Below are positions 32,604 through 46,839 of a DNA stretch of 64,000 nt, one piece after another. A program made the position numbers and the translations under genes. A model generated the notes under the pieces. That model ran no database searches. It was not told the origin of the DNA and saw only the letters and a program-made list of their open reading frames with translations. Position 1 is the first letter of the stretch. Each line of letters begins with the position of its first letter. Source of the DNA: Cycas panzhihuaensis (Eukaryota > Cycadophyta); assembly GCA_023213395.1 (NCBI GenBank), contig CM041465.1:50103741-50167740 (forward strand), read 5' to 3'.

Positions 32604-35600
32604 GGCATATTGGGTGCATGTACTACAAAATTTATGCAAAATTAGGTAGCCTTGTGGCTGCTCTATGAGATAACTAACAAAACTAAGATGAGCATAATAA
32701 TATACCAATAAAACTCAATACTTGCATACACTCAATAACACATTACTAGGAATAACACAATATATTATTATAGAGAATGTCATATTATATGGATAATTAT
32801 GGTGAACCATATTCAACTACTTTCTCCTTATCTATGCTCTACCCTCTATTCTCCTCCTCTATCTCTACTCTATTTACTCTCCTTCCTTCTTCCTCCTCTC
32901 CTTGCTAAATTCTCCTATCCTATTTAATTTAGTACAAATTTGTCTTTGTATAAGTAGTCCTTGATGGAATTATCATAATTTAAAAATTTTCAACTTGTAA
33001 ATTTGTTGCCCTTTTATGTGGATAATGATTTCCATTTAGAATGTCATTGTTGATAGTTATCCCTATATATTTTTTCAATAATCTTTATGTGCTTCTACTT
33101 TAGGTAATCGAATAAGCATATCATGGTTTATTCCTTTAGAACTACCTTAGGTTTTGCATTCTTTATCACCATGTCAAATCTTTGAGTATATTTTATTTTC
33201 ACACCATGTGCCATATTGTGGTTTACTATGCATTTTATCCACTCGTAGATCTTCCTTCCCTTCATTTATTACTTCTATATTGCTTTATTATCCATGTTGT
33301 GAATAATCCAAATTTATCTTTATGTCATAATCTAATGGTCATTCCTTTATTATATATATTTCCCATCTTAGATCTCTTTATTTGTGAACTCATTAAGATC
33401 TCAATATGCGTCCTCTAATTGATAGACCACACTCCATTATAACTTCCATCCTTAACACTATACTCTTCATGATTAGATTCCACATGTTACTTATTCATTT
33501 ACTTAATAACTTATCACTTCTTACTATGAGTGCTCTTGGTGTGAAGTCTATAGATCTACACCATGTATCCTCTACTAAGATGATTTTTGCTTCAATTATA
33601 GCTCATAATTTCTTATAATCTTCTAACTTTTCTCACTAGCATAGTCTTATGAAGTCAACCTTTTATGAGGTTCGTTGATGGTTTCCACATATACCATGAT
33701 CTAATAATAGTCACAAACTTATAAAATCTTCACTTTTTATAGTCTCATTATGTGAGTTACCTCTTACAAAGTTGTCCTAATAATGCCATGTATCTTAACT
33801 TCTAGCAGTGATGATTTACTCACAACTTATTCATCTTATGAATATGTCATTTGTGATAATCAACTTTACCATCTCATTTTTATGTGAAGCCTCCTAATTA
33901 TTGCTAGTTATATGTGATCAACTATCATGACCTCATCACATCTCTATCCATTCATAGCTCTTAATCTCTTCAAAATCACATAAGCAAAGCCACTTCTTAA
34001 TGAAACATAGCTCATGAAACCTATATAATCATATATAAATACTTTATAAATTCTTAACTTTATAATCAAAACACCAACTTGTGAAGTGCTTTGTAAATTA
34101 AAATCCCCTACTTACAACTATAATATGGATGTATATTGATGATTCTACATCAAAGAGTGTATATGCCTTTTACTTAACCTCATTAGACTTGCAAATTTTA
34201 TTAGGAATGAAGGGAGAAAAAGGGTTTTTTGGACTATATAATCATGATTATGTTCATCTATTAAGTGTGAGCTTATTAGGAAATTGTTTCACATTAAACT
34301 TAAAAATCATTATGGGTATTATTTACATGTAAATAAGGGAGATCTTCCATCTTGGGGGAACTTTATACTCCATAACATTCCATTTACAATATTTACTTAA
34401 GATTGGATATTATGATCAGTTGAAAATATTAGAGTAGTAATAACTTGATCAAATCCTATTTTGTTGGATTTTACTCTATCTATATAACCATATGAGAAAA
34501 TATAATATATCATAGACATAATACAACTAGGCTTGATATGAGAGAGGCAACACAAATAATCAAGGCACATCACTTAATTAGTGGCTTATCACTTGGAAAT
34601 ATATAAGAATGAAGGGTGATGTTGAGATTGGTCCAACATCAAATATGAAGTCCATAAGGGAAATAGGTGAATTTCTAAAAGGCCCTATAGATTAGAATTT
34701 TATAGAGAAAGAGGCAATTTGATAGAAAATTAAAGTGCAATTAAAGACTAACCCATAAACACTTTGATTGACTAAAACTATTCTACATAACTATCTTTTG
34801 TATTTGGCCTAAATTCCCTCATCCTATCTTTTGCATTCTTGTGTATTTTGTCATGCTTACCACATACTTAGTAGGAAATATATAAGAAAAATAAAATTAA
34901 GGCATGCATATGATTGAATAGAATGTAAAAAAATAATTCACACAAGATTTGGTAGCCCTATAAAAGCCCCTTTGTGTATTAATAATTTATATACATGGAA
35001 AATCATGTATGTTTATTCGCCATTAGCTAAACTAACTATTTAACCCTAGCCCTTGATCACATAAACAAATCTAGGGTATTGCATATAAAAAGGGGAATAA
35101 ACTATAATAAATATTTAATAATAGCCTAAAAGTTAATAATTGTCTATTAGAGTCAATGGTACATATATTAAAAGTGTAATAAAATCCTATTAGTACAAAA
35201 TAAAGCATTGGTTGTTAAAGCCTAAAATAGGTAGAAGACTAAGGATGTCTACCTTTAAATTTTTATAAAGAATGCTAGAATGTTAGAAATTTAGAGTGTT
35301 TAACTTATCTCCAAATAATATGATAATACTACTACATATGTGGAACTATTTATAATGTAAAAAGAAATTGAAATTAGACTTGGCCCATCTAGAATAAACT
35401 AGATCTTTAGCATCTAAATAGAATCAATATTAGAGATCAACACTCAAGTGCTAAATTAGGAGGTGGCTGAGTCAATCTAGAATAGTACTATAGTTTATTG
35501 GTTAGACTTGCAAGGTATAGGGGAAAATGTAACTAGGAACATGATGAGTTGTAGGCATTCCTTGGATATATTTATATCATGACTTCTATGTCATTAAGTA

Positions 35601-36442
35601 AGCCAAAAATGGTTATCTAAGAGTGACCACTCAATCTAGAAAAAGAATCCATCCTTAAAACTAGAAGATAAATTCTTTATAGAAAGTTAGAATAGATTCA
35701 TCAATTGATGTTAATTATTAAATCATTATGAGGAATAAACTATCAGAGCTATATCTAGAAACATAAAATTACTACCATAATCAATGATGACTCTATTATT
35801 ACCAATAATATTGGAATCGAAAAATGCTATTATAAGAATGTGCCATTATTACTATTGGTGTGAGAAAGGATTAGGGTTGATATAGATGAAGCACTTATGT
35901 ACATGGTAAGAGATTCCCTAGGGTAGTAGGCTAAGAAATAAAATTGATTAAGTGAGTAGTCAAATAAATACATGATCCATATGAAGTGATATCGAGACAA
36001 TAAAAGGATGTACAAAGTGAGTCTCTTGAGTGAGGCTAAGTGGTATCCAACCACTTAATGGTGTATTACTTAACTTAATATAATATAAGGGTATATTTAA
36101 GGTATGTGACTTAGCTCTATACTTGAATATTCTCTTAAGAGATAACTAATAACGCATGAAACTACACGTGATTCAATGGGCTCAATATGACTAAACCTAA
36201 AAAAATAATATAGGAGAAGTAGTTAGAAGAGAAAACAAGAGTTGTGATGGTCCTAGGATTATATCATGAATAGGGGTAAATGAAATTAACATAATAAAAT
36301 AGAGTACACAATTGCTTATTAATCGAACAAAATATTATAAACTCAAGATTTATGGAGGAACTTTAGAAAAGGGATAGGCCAAATGAGTAACATAAATATA
36401 AAAACCTAGATGACTACCTGAGGAATAAGAACACACATACAT
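32604..36442. other. AT-rich stretch, no gene recognised (possible G0 LTR at its left end)
   Basis: About 3.8 kb without protein similarity. Short open frames (for example 33182-33618) have no recognisable motifs. GGTAGCC-containing blocks near 32650 and 34960 look alike and could be remnants of one LTR type. A weak PBS-like TTGATATCAGGGC on the minus strand lies at about 36620, just beyond the microsatellite. Confidence 0.4.
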
Positions 36443-37200
<758 letters not shown>

Positions 37201-37724
37201 TGTTAAAACATAATACGAGGAAAACATGTTCTCATACTAACTACAAGATAAACTAGCCAATCATAGGTCCAAGGTTTACATCAACATACTACTATGCCAT
37301 ATTAAATATTAATACATCTATAAAACCATGATGTTAAATCATAAGGATATATACACATACATTATATAAGATAAGATATGAACCATATCAAACATAATCA
37401 AGATACATAATCATCACCATGAGACATTAGATATAAACGTGGAAAACCTAAAGTAGGAAAAAACCATGGAAGAAGTTTGGAGGCTAGCTCCACTCTATTA
37501 TTCACATAATAAAGTCACCCCTTTCACTATCAAGTTTCTTAAGTGGATGTATACATATTTATAGGATAATCCACCTCATGATGAGGCTATTATATTACAA
37601 AGCCTTTTCACCTTTTAATAAGAGGTTGCCATTAGCAATTATGCATATATTGTACTAACTAATACTTTTATATGGGAGAATATTAAATATTAACCATATG
37701 TGAATAACACTATATATTCCAATA
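37201..37724 (-). repeat. L5 3' LTR
   Basis: 524 bp; matches 41598-42121 with many scattered substitutions. Shared blocks include AAACATGTTCTCATAC, ACAAGATAAACTAGC and TATAGGATAATCCA. Confidence 0.85.
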
Positions 37725-40700
37725 ATCTCTCTCTTAATGTTTAATATTTACAATATATAAGTCTTCAAGTCTTCACTTTGCATCTATGTTGGAACCTGCA
37801 CCACCTACAAGATGAAAATCATACTTGCCTCCTACAAGCATGACCTATCATTATAAGGTATTATCTTATCATAAAATCAACCAATTATGAAACCAATCAA
37901 CCACCTACAACTATGAACCTAACACATCATGCCATATGAAGTCTTCTCCTTAACTATGTCACAAACTGCTTCAAGATTGAATGTAAGCTAATGTACTCGC
38001 CAATTTTCTAGAATGGCCTTCTTTGTGCATGGTCCATCAATACATGTAACTTTCTCCTAATCCTATTCTTGCTTATGCTATCTCTCCTATATCCAGAGGA
38101 GATAAACTTGGCTAAAAGAACCTTAACCCCATCCACTGTACTATAGAACAAGCATATGCAAGACTGGTTCTCTAAGCATAACCATATGACAAGCTGACAG
38201 GTTTAAATAACTTCATATCTTTCACCTACAAAGTTATAAACAATAAAACCTTCCACTCTTTTAAGTATGTATTGCCTTTATTGGTGATTCTACATTTATG
38301 CATGTGTGGTATCCAAGTACTACCTCTCCATTGATAATTTTATACTTATTGCTTAAAGATATAAAACTGGAACATCTTACATCAAGTGAAATAAACCAAA
38401 AACTAAGTGTCATCAAGTAGCTAGGGCCATTAACAACATGTAGGTGGTAAAATAAACTAGGTGTACAAAATAAAATTCCATTTGACTAGTGCTTCACATC
38501 ACTACATCAAATCTTATGCATATTTAGGGGAGTTGCTAGTATCCCTCTTAAACTACATAAAAAATTAAGCTTTATATCATCATTAATAAGCCTTAATCTA
38601 TACAATTCCAATGAAAACTTGATTTTATTTTCTAATAAGCAATCATTTGTATCATTATATACATTTATGAGCCCTCAAAACCATCAAACATGCCAAACTA
38701 ATTCTTAAAATACTCAAAAATTATAATTTTTAACATATCAAAATTAATTTGATAAACTTTATTAATTAAAATCTATACCATGCAATTTCTAAAACATATC
38801 TTATAACAATTTATTTTGACCATCTTAAAGTGCTCTTTCTAATGCAACCAGTAACACATCAATTTGACATCCCAGTGATTAGTTATGGTTGAAACAATGA
38901 TAGTATGTCATGTAAAATTGAGTACCCCTTAATAAATTTTGATTTATACTCTTTCGTTAGAACTCTCAGTCACATCACTTCACTTATATGATCTTCTATT
39001 ATCATGTTGGGGCTTTGAGAACTTCACTATAATATTCAATTAGATTGAATTTTATATTACCTTTGAAATTTCTCTTATACTATGGTCTAAAGGTTGCCTC
39101 TGCATGCACAAACTAGGGTGATTATTCCTCATAAAAATGGTCAAAATCATCACGATTTTTCAATGATCCATCGCCTGCATTCTTTCAACGAGATCAATAA
39201 CTTCATGCAAATTCTTATGGTTGGCCACAAGTGGCCCTCTCTTCATCTTTCATGTAGAGATTCTTAGGCATAGTTCTGCATCTTAGGATAGCTATAAAAA
39301 AAAAATCCTTCGAACATCTTCATCATCTACTATAGGTGGATCCTTTTAGCTATACTCATTATTCTCCTCTATGGTTGAGCTTTAAGCTTCATGCAAGAAT
39401 TTCTTCATCTCCATTAGTAAGTAGAGATCTCCTTGTAGTTGCACCCTCCTTCTATATGGATGACTCCTCAAATAAATTGGTGGCCATATTTCTCATCTAT
39501 GGCAACTTAGATCTTCATAACTAGATCTAACATACAACTTAAGTGATTTATATAGGGGTTTCCATTGCTCAACACTCTATATATGTTAGGTATACACTTC
39601 ACATGGCTATCACATGACTCTTATCCCAGTCGTAACCTTAGTATTATAGGTTCTTATTTATGGTAGAGCATCTTCCACAACTACTTTATTTTTTATTCCT
39701 AGTTTTATACCATAATCTTATCCTTCATATAATTATCTCCTTTCCTATAAATAATCCTCTATTTTGGCTTCCTTTACATGGAGTCCTCCCAGTTGTGGCT
39801 CTCTATTCATAAGCTAGTGGGCAAGTGATCATCATCCCACATGACTAGATAATTCTACACTCACAATTCATTTTCTTCCACATGATCTCCTTCAACAACT
39901 AGGAATTCTCCTTTATGTGAATTGCTAGACTCAACCCATGGATATCTTCATCTTAAACATAGATAAACAACACCTCCTCAATCTTCATATCAACTAGATA
40001 ATGTCAAATGGAGGAAATGGGAACTACATGGGCTCCACATAGTGCCAAACAATCATAGTAACACGATGGTACTCCATTATTCATCATAATTGTGAGCTAG
40101 AAAATTAAATAGTACTTGAGTTACATGGTGGTATTACATACAATATGATAGAACAATAAGGAATTCAACTCAAAGTGTAGTCAAAGTGGTCATAAATAGG
40201 CTAGAAATGGGACAAAGTGGCCTAAAATAGACTAAAACAAAAAACCAAGGTATACAGAGAATGCAATCTATTTCCTTAAATAGACTTTATTATTCTTTCT
40301 TCTTTCTCCAAATAGCTTCACAAATAAGCATAGAAATCATCATGAAACAACATGACACATATCTTATTATATCCCCAAAATAACATGTAAACATTATGCC
40401 CTCATACATACTTACATTAATCATTAGTCAAGATAAACATACCTGTCAAAAATATATCAGCATACTGATAAAAATATGGCTTTATATTCATAACATAAAT
40501 CATATTATGTTATCAACATTTTCCATTTTCATTCATCATGCCATCAAGCCATAACTACCATGCCTTCATCATGTACCACACAATAATATGCATCTCACTT
40601 ACAGGCATCCAACCATGCACCTATCCTCTTATTTGCATTAAAAAACATCACAATAGTACTTATCTTTACCAACGTACCTCATCTCATTATCAAACATATG

Positions 40701-41584
40701 AAGGGTGTCACAAAATCACTTCTCACCTCACAGGTAAACTACTTGTTTCATATTACTAAGTACTAGCTCATTGTATCAACGTATTATAACTATCACAATA
40801 TGATAAAATTATAACCACTATTGTAAAACTAGCATTATAAGAATAAAATCCATAAACTAGTGAATAAACATTCAATTTAGATGAGAGAGATACCACCAAT
40901 TATCAACTATCAAGTTGCTAAACTTGAGGTTTAGTGAGATGATCAATCTCACAAAGCCTCAACCACATTTGTAGGGGGGCTCCTATAAACCCAAACTCAA
41001 CCAATTTATCTTCATCATATTTAGTGGACTAGCTCAGAACCTCTTCTCATGCTAGTAATAATAGTTAGATAAGGATGTCATTTTAGTCTTCTTTGACTAC
41101 TCCACCCTTTAATAACTAGCAAACCATACTTCATGTGTAATAAGTTCTCATCATTCATATTTAAGAAAACTTATGCACATAACATGCTAAATAAATATCA
41201 TACTATGCAATTCTTGTAATGCTCATTTTTATGTAGCTTTTAACAACTTGTAAATGGCTCTTAACATGCCTTAATTCAATCATATCTCATAGGTATAACC
41301 TCTAGTATAACATAGCTCATCAAACCCTCTTCAATAGGGTCCTTGTATTGGCTCACACTGACTTCGTCATCCTACCACTAAATTAATGTTAGCTCTCTCA
41401 TCTATTGCATAGCTTTCATTAGGCTCATCACCATGAACATACTCTAATTGGTCTTACTTAGTGTACATTTAATCTATAATAGAGCTTCACATGATAAATT
41501 CAAACATGTAGGCTCTGAATCAATATGGCTAATAACCTATCTCAAATTCATTCTTTGCATCTAAACTTTTAATAATACCATCAA
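37725..41584 (-). other. L5 interior, no protein recognised
   Basis: It begins (minus-strand sense) with the PBS at 41595-41585 and ends at the purine tract next to 37724. On the minus strand no open frame exceeds 60 codons. Plus-strand frames at 39336-39524 and 40538-40759 show no known motif. This fits a large non-autonomous derivative or a very old element. Confidence 0.5.
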
Positions 41585-41595
41585 CTCTAATACCA
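41585..41595 (-). other. L5 primer binding site
   Basis: The minus strand reads TGGTATTAGAG, two bases from the LTR end, the same spacing as in C3. Confidence 0.75.
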
Positions 41596-41597
41596 AA

Positions 41598-42121
41598 TAT
41601 TAAAACACGGTATAAGAAAAACATGTTCTCATACCAACTGCAAGATAAACTAGCTAATCATAAGTCTAGGATTTATAACAATACATTACTATGACATGTT
41701 AAACATTAATACATTAATGAAACCATGATATCAAATCATAATGATATGTACAAACACATTATGTAATATAAGATATAAACTATACAAAACATAATCAACA
41801 TGCATAATCATCACTATGAGAAACTAGATATAAATGTGAGAAATACAAACCAAGGAAAAACCATGGGAGAAGGTTGGAGGCTAGCTTCACTTTATTAATT
41901 ATATAATAAAGTCAACCCTTCCACTTTTAAGTTTCTTGAGTATATGTATACACGTTTATAGGATAATCCATCTTATGATAAGCCTATCATCTTATAAAAC
42001 CTTGTCACCTTCCAATAGGAGATTACCATTAACAATTGTACATTTATCATATTAACTAATAGTTTTATATGGAAGAATATTAAACATTAAACATATGTGA
42101 ATAACACCACATATTCCAATA
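41598..42121 (-). repeat. L5 5' LTR
   Basis: 524 bp partner of 37201-37724; adjacent to the PBS. Confidence 0.85.
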
Positions 42122-45100
42122 GAGGAAACTTAATGTAAACTAGACACCTAAAATTAACTATATTATCTATTTAAAAACTTAGTTCTAGCGGTGTTACTCT
42201 CCTGATTTTGATGACAAATATAGAGGTCATTTTTTAAAACTTACGTATTAGAGATTTAAAGATTGAATAAATAAAACCCCTTATTAAGTCTTTAGAGCAA
42301 GTAGACCTTCTAACTAAACATTTTGAGACTATGTCAAATCCATTATCTCAACATTAATTTATAAAGGGGGTGGCCAACAAAGTAAATAATAAGTCTTCTA
42401 AAATAAACTTCATCCATTGATCCATACGTAAGTTCTTAACTCAAATAGATAATAAGAAAGGAAAATTTCTTAGATCATTAAAGGTTTTTATAATGAGCCT
42501 CTGCGCTCTATTTAATGCCATTTTTAATAGGATTATAAACATGAATAAACCAATTAATAGGCTTACTAGAATTATAAACAAAATAAAAATTTGCATTTGA
42601 CGTGGCCATGAGGCTCCTTTAACTTGGTGTAAATCTCCTATTATTTAGTGATAATGGCAAAGCTTTGCACATTTGCTTAGGAAAATATGATTAAATAAAA
42701 AACATCATTGCTTGTAACTTTAATGTCATACCAATTCCTCTATTAAGCCCCTTGGAATCAACCTAAATGGAATTTCACTCCTTATTCAATATCCACAAGT
42801 TAAAGTATTTAAAATACTTAATCATAATAAATTTTATAAGTTATTTATATTATATAATAGGTGGTTAATTTCCAAGGAAATAAAATGAATGAGATATTAA
42901 ATGTTAGAAAGAAAATATTATTATAATGATGTGTTTGATCAAAAAAGAGATGCCTACTAACTTTTTTAAAATATAAGCCCATGTTCTTATTTATTAGTAT
43001 ATGATCTACATATTATAACATTAATACACTTGTGGTCTATGTATCTTATAAAACACTATATAAAAGTTTTAAAATGTTTTATAAATAGAAATATCTCTTA
43101 AAAGGTTTAACAATAAATAATTCCATGATATTTAATTATGTGGGTAATCTAAATCATCATTTAAATTAGTTGCATTAAAATGTCCCATGATGATGGAATA
43201 ATACTAAGTATAATGCCATGAAAAGAATAAAATATATGATAAGAAAAGAGATTATTAATGAACTAGTTATTTATAATATATTAACTTAAATTTTAATAAA
43301 AATATTTTAAGATATCTTAAGTTATATATGTTAAACATTCCAATGGATTACAACACATAAATATTTTTATTATGTATGGCAATGGCAAAATGAATGATTG
43401 GATAGAAAAGAGTGATCCTAAAAATAAGTGTAAAATATATATACAAAGATATGATTCACACTAAAAACTTTTAAATAAGTTAAGAACATATATGATATCA
43501 AGAATAGAATAGGAATGGTTAAGGAATATAATACTTAATAAAATTAGTGATAAAAAATTGTTTCTATAAATAAGAAAGAAATTAGTAATTGATTTAATTC
43601 AAAAGTATGATATAATATCTTTTATTATACACTATAATTGTAATCATATATGATATCTATGCTTAAATACACCTACATAATATATTTAACCTATTTCAAT
43701 CAACTACACCCTTCTTTGACATCAACCAAGTCTCTTACCTTTTCATTTGTTACTAGAGTTTGACTATTTGACTGTATAGTAATGTGTTGACTACTTGGCA
43801 TCACGATTAAGTGAATTCATATTGATTGTGCTCATGCTTAACTTAAACTACTAATGATATAAAGATCATAAAAGTGTTTACTAATTTAAGTCTCAATTCA
43901 AGCACTCCCTATCATTCCTTCTTGTCAATTTAGTTGATGATTTGATGACATTTTTTTTTTCTTTAATAGTGATGTTATGACTTGATCAACCTCATGATGA
44001 AGTAAATTATTTCTCTACGATGAGTTTTCTTTTTGAAAATTTTTAAATTTTTTTAAAAAAGTCATCTTGTTTTCTCTTTTTATTGATCGTGATTTTCAAT
44101 AGGTCACAATTTTTGTTCCAGAAGAAAACATGACCTCCTTATAAAATGTGACCTTCATATAATTAAAAATGTGAGATCTTATTTGATAATATTTTAAGTG
44201 TATTTTTTGCCATATTTTTCATTAATTTGTCACCTTTTTCACTGGACGTTATGGTTTTGGTGATTGGTCATGGTTTTTGTCTTTTTACCCACAAAACAAA
44301 TTATCAACAATGAGCCATATTTTTTGTTGTAGGGGTTTCCATTTGTGGGAAATTATGACTCACCCTCCCCCTTGTTTATGCATTTTGTTTCTCCATTATT
44401 TCCCTTTATAAATATAACATCATACCTTTGTGTCAAGTAAACTTTGGGACTTTAGAGAAGGAGATTTTAAGGATAGAAATCAAGTAGCTCTTGGACATTT
44501 AGACTGAGTAGATTTTGGAGACTTAGATGAAGGATCTTTTGAGACTTAGAGAGTTTATGTTATGGGGTTTACCTTTTGAAGACTTGTAGATCTTGAGAGA
44601 CTTGAAAATTTGGAAACACTTTAGAAGTCACTATCGATCTTATAGACTAAGAGAGCTTTGAAGGTTGAAAGAATTAGGTCATGTTCAGAGAATTTTAAAG
44701 TAGTAGGAGCTCTTCTTCTTTGTCAAAGATTACTTAGAGTTTTAAGAATTTATATTCCAAAGTTCTTGGAGTTTTGATGTGGAATTGATATCTCTTTCAT
44801 CATGCTCTCTTTCTTCTGAAATCCTTTCTCTCTCTTACTCCCTTTTCTCTTTGCTCTCAACTTCATCTTTCTTCCTCTCTTCTTTTATTCCCTTCTCATC
44901 TTCAACCAATTTACAGGATAGGATTGGGAGCATATAAGCAGATAAAGACACTAATTTGAGGTAAAATTTATATCCCTCTTCAAGTGCCAAGTAAACTCGT
45001 TCATTTTGACTCCCTTCTCTTTATTTCTTTGAGTTACTTTTATGAGAAATAGAAAGGGAACTTAGAATAAATATTTGTTTGATTTCTCAACATTTCTCTA

Positions 45101-45344
45101 GTTATTTTTATTGAGATATTTAAATATTTAAAGGGGATTTAGCATAGTTGTTAGCTCTTTAACTATTATAGTAGCAAAATACTCTGTTTCCCCTTTACTA
45201 GAGCTCTGAATGACAAGTTAGCACAATGTCATGAAATTGCCATAATTTCCTCTTATTACGTTAGTCTTCCTCTACTTATTATTTGGTTTTATTTTAACTT
45301 AAATAAAATAAAATAATAATATATAGGTTTTTTTAAGTTCTTTT
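42122..45344. other. AT-rich stretch, no gene recognised
   Basis: About 3.2 kb without coding similarity. A TATAAATA at 44407-44414 follows a pyrimidine-rich block. Downstream (44440-44700) is an irregular series of GAGACTTAGA/GAGACTTG-like motifs, and then a CT-rich block (about 44800-44905). The layout could be the promoter and leader of an LTR or a gene remnant; I cannot decide which. Confidence 0.35.
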
Positions 45345-45429
45345 TGCTAGAGGTTGGGATGTTAATGATATGTGCTATTGGTGACTTGTCAAGATCACCT
45401 ACGAGTATTTTGACACAATGGATGTAATA
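45345..45429 (+). repeat. C4 5' LTR (about 85 bp)
   Basis: TGCTAGAGGTTGGGATGTTA..., sharing TTAATGATAT, ATTGGTGAC, TGTCAAGATCA and ATTTTGA with 57579-57659. The PBS TGGTATTAGATCC follows after two bases, so the right boundary is well set. Confidence 0.75.
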
Positions 45430-45431
45430 AG

Positions 45432-45444
45432 TGGTATTAGATCC
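45432..45444 (+). other. C4 primer binding site
   Basis: TGGTATTAGATCC, two mismatches from the tRNA-Met PBS. Confidence 0.75.
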
Positions 45445-45699
45445 ATTGTTGACCATATTTCCCCACTAGACTTGCTAGAGCTATTATGACCACATTTCCC
45501 TACTAAGCTTGCATAGATCCATTAATGCCTCTCACTCACAATTCATGTGAGGTTGAGGACTTATTTAAGAATTTTATTTTGTATTAGAGAGCTTCAAATT
45601 TTATTATTTTATATGTTGTTATATTTGCTATGTGTATTAAAATTACAAAGGTAAAAAGGACTAATTTTTGGAGTCATTTAACTATTAAAATAGCTTCAA

Positions 45700-46479
45700 A
45701 CTACATTGAAGGCCTAATTTTTATGAGAAATTTGATAGTCTTAGATTTTGATGAAATTTGACCTATAGGGTCACCCATCTAAGTGGAATATTGAAGATGC
45801 TTAACTTCAAAGCTCTTGCAGAGAAGTTCATAGAATTGTAACTTTAGATCCTCTCCCAGATGTAGCTTTTGACATGGAGGAAGAAGTATACTTCTTAAAG
45901 AATCAAGGTCCCTCTCATGGTAGAGAAAATATCCAAGCAAAAGGTAGAGGATGAGGTAGAGAAAATTAGCCACTAGGTCAATAGAACCCTTAACAACAAC
46001 AACCTAGATAGTCTCAAGGCCAAGTGCCACCTTTCAATGTAAGACAATCATCCAAACCAATACTTCATGAACTAGGAATCAAATTATCATATGCGAAAGG
46101 TATAATAAGAAAGGACACCTTACAAAGGACTCCCATATACCTACAAATAAGCTATCTAAGTTTCAATAGAAATACAAAGCTTATAATATTAATGAAGTAT
46201 ATAAAAAATAATTTGGTGGTGTAGGTTTTGCTCAAGTATACATTCAAAAACTTAAAGGAGAAGTAATTAATCAAATTAAGAGGTATTTTGAAGCCTATTA
46301 TGGCTATGCCACTTATGATCTTGAATCACTAATGTAAATCCCTCTTGGAGTTATAAGCAACATAACTTTAAATGCCTCCTCATAGGTCATGAATACAGGA
46401 GTGGCATAGCATATGACTTACAATCAGGATCTATACCAAAATTTTAATTCCAATGTATATGGTGTCATTTATATGGTCA
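45700..46479 (+). pseudogene. C4 gag C-terminus and protease start (decayed)
   Basis: Only the end of gag is readable: a Gln/Arg/Gly-type linker (about 45930-46010) and a damaged zinc knuckle in YNKKGHLTKDSHIP (about 46105-46150). Then a protease start around VAxHMTYNQDLYQNFNSNVYG (46400-46470). Numerous frame changes. The N-terminal gag region (45445-45700) is not recognisable. C3 interrupts the protease at 46480. Confidence 0.65.
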
Positions 46480-46484
46480 ATAAA

Positions 46485-46815
46485 TGATGGAGACGGAGGA
46501 GCAGAGCAGGACATCACGACACTTTCATCTTGAGTACAATGGCGATTTTCGAAAGAGTGGCGGTGTTAATAAACACTAGGGAGGTATTCCCAACCCTTAA
46601 ATAGAGATTCGGGGAGGCGTCGGGCGCCATCACCCTAGCTGCACAACAATTAAGGTTAGTTTGAAAAAATATAAAAAATAAATAGCGGTGATACGTACCT
46701 CACGTGAGTGGTCGGTCAGGCGGCAGAATGGTTCAAGGTGCCCTAGGGGCCCTCAAAGATGGCTTTGAGGGGCCCTAAGCGCTCTAGTGCATAAACATTG
46801 GGATTATTCCCAACA
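46485..46815 (-). repeat. C3 3' LTR
   Basis: 331 bp; the minus strand starts TGTTGGGAATAATCCC and ends TCCATCA. TATTTAAG on the minus strand at 46603-46596 is the likely TATA box. One block (about 46718-46735) differs completely from the 5' LTR. Confidence 0.93.
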
Positions 46816-46830
46816 TTCTCCCCCATAAGC
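46816..46830 (-). other. C3 polypurine tract
   Basis: The minus strand reads TTATGGGGGAGAA immediately before the 3' LTR. Confidence 0.9.
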
Positions 46831-46839
46831 CCAATGTGT

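Larger units (their letters stand above)
37201..42121 (-). mobile_element. L5, LTR retrotransposon-like element with non-coding interior
   Basis: A pair of 524-bp direct repeats (37201-37724 and 41598-42121) encloses 3.9 kb. On the minus strand the repeats start TATTGGAATAT, and a primer binding site TGGTATTAGAG lies at 41595-41585, two bases inside the right repeat. A purine tract (AAGAGAGAGAT) sits at 37725-37735 next to the left repeat. This is the LTR-PBS-interior-PPT-LTR layout with transcription leftward. No gag or pol motif is visible inside. Flanks TAAGG and GAGGA do not match as a target duplication. Confidence 0.78.

Noticed and set aside
33182-33618. Two small plus-strand open frames with hydrophobic residues
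   Set aside because: No start context, no motif and no similarity; AT-rich DNA gives such Leu/Ile/Phe-rich frames by chance.
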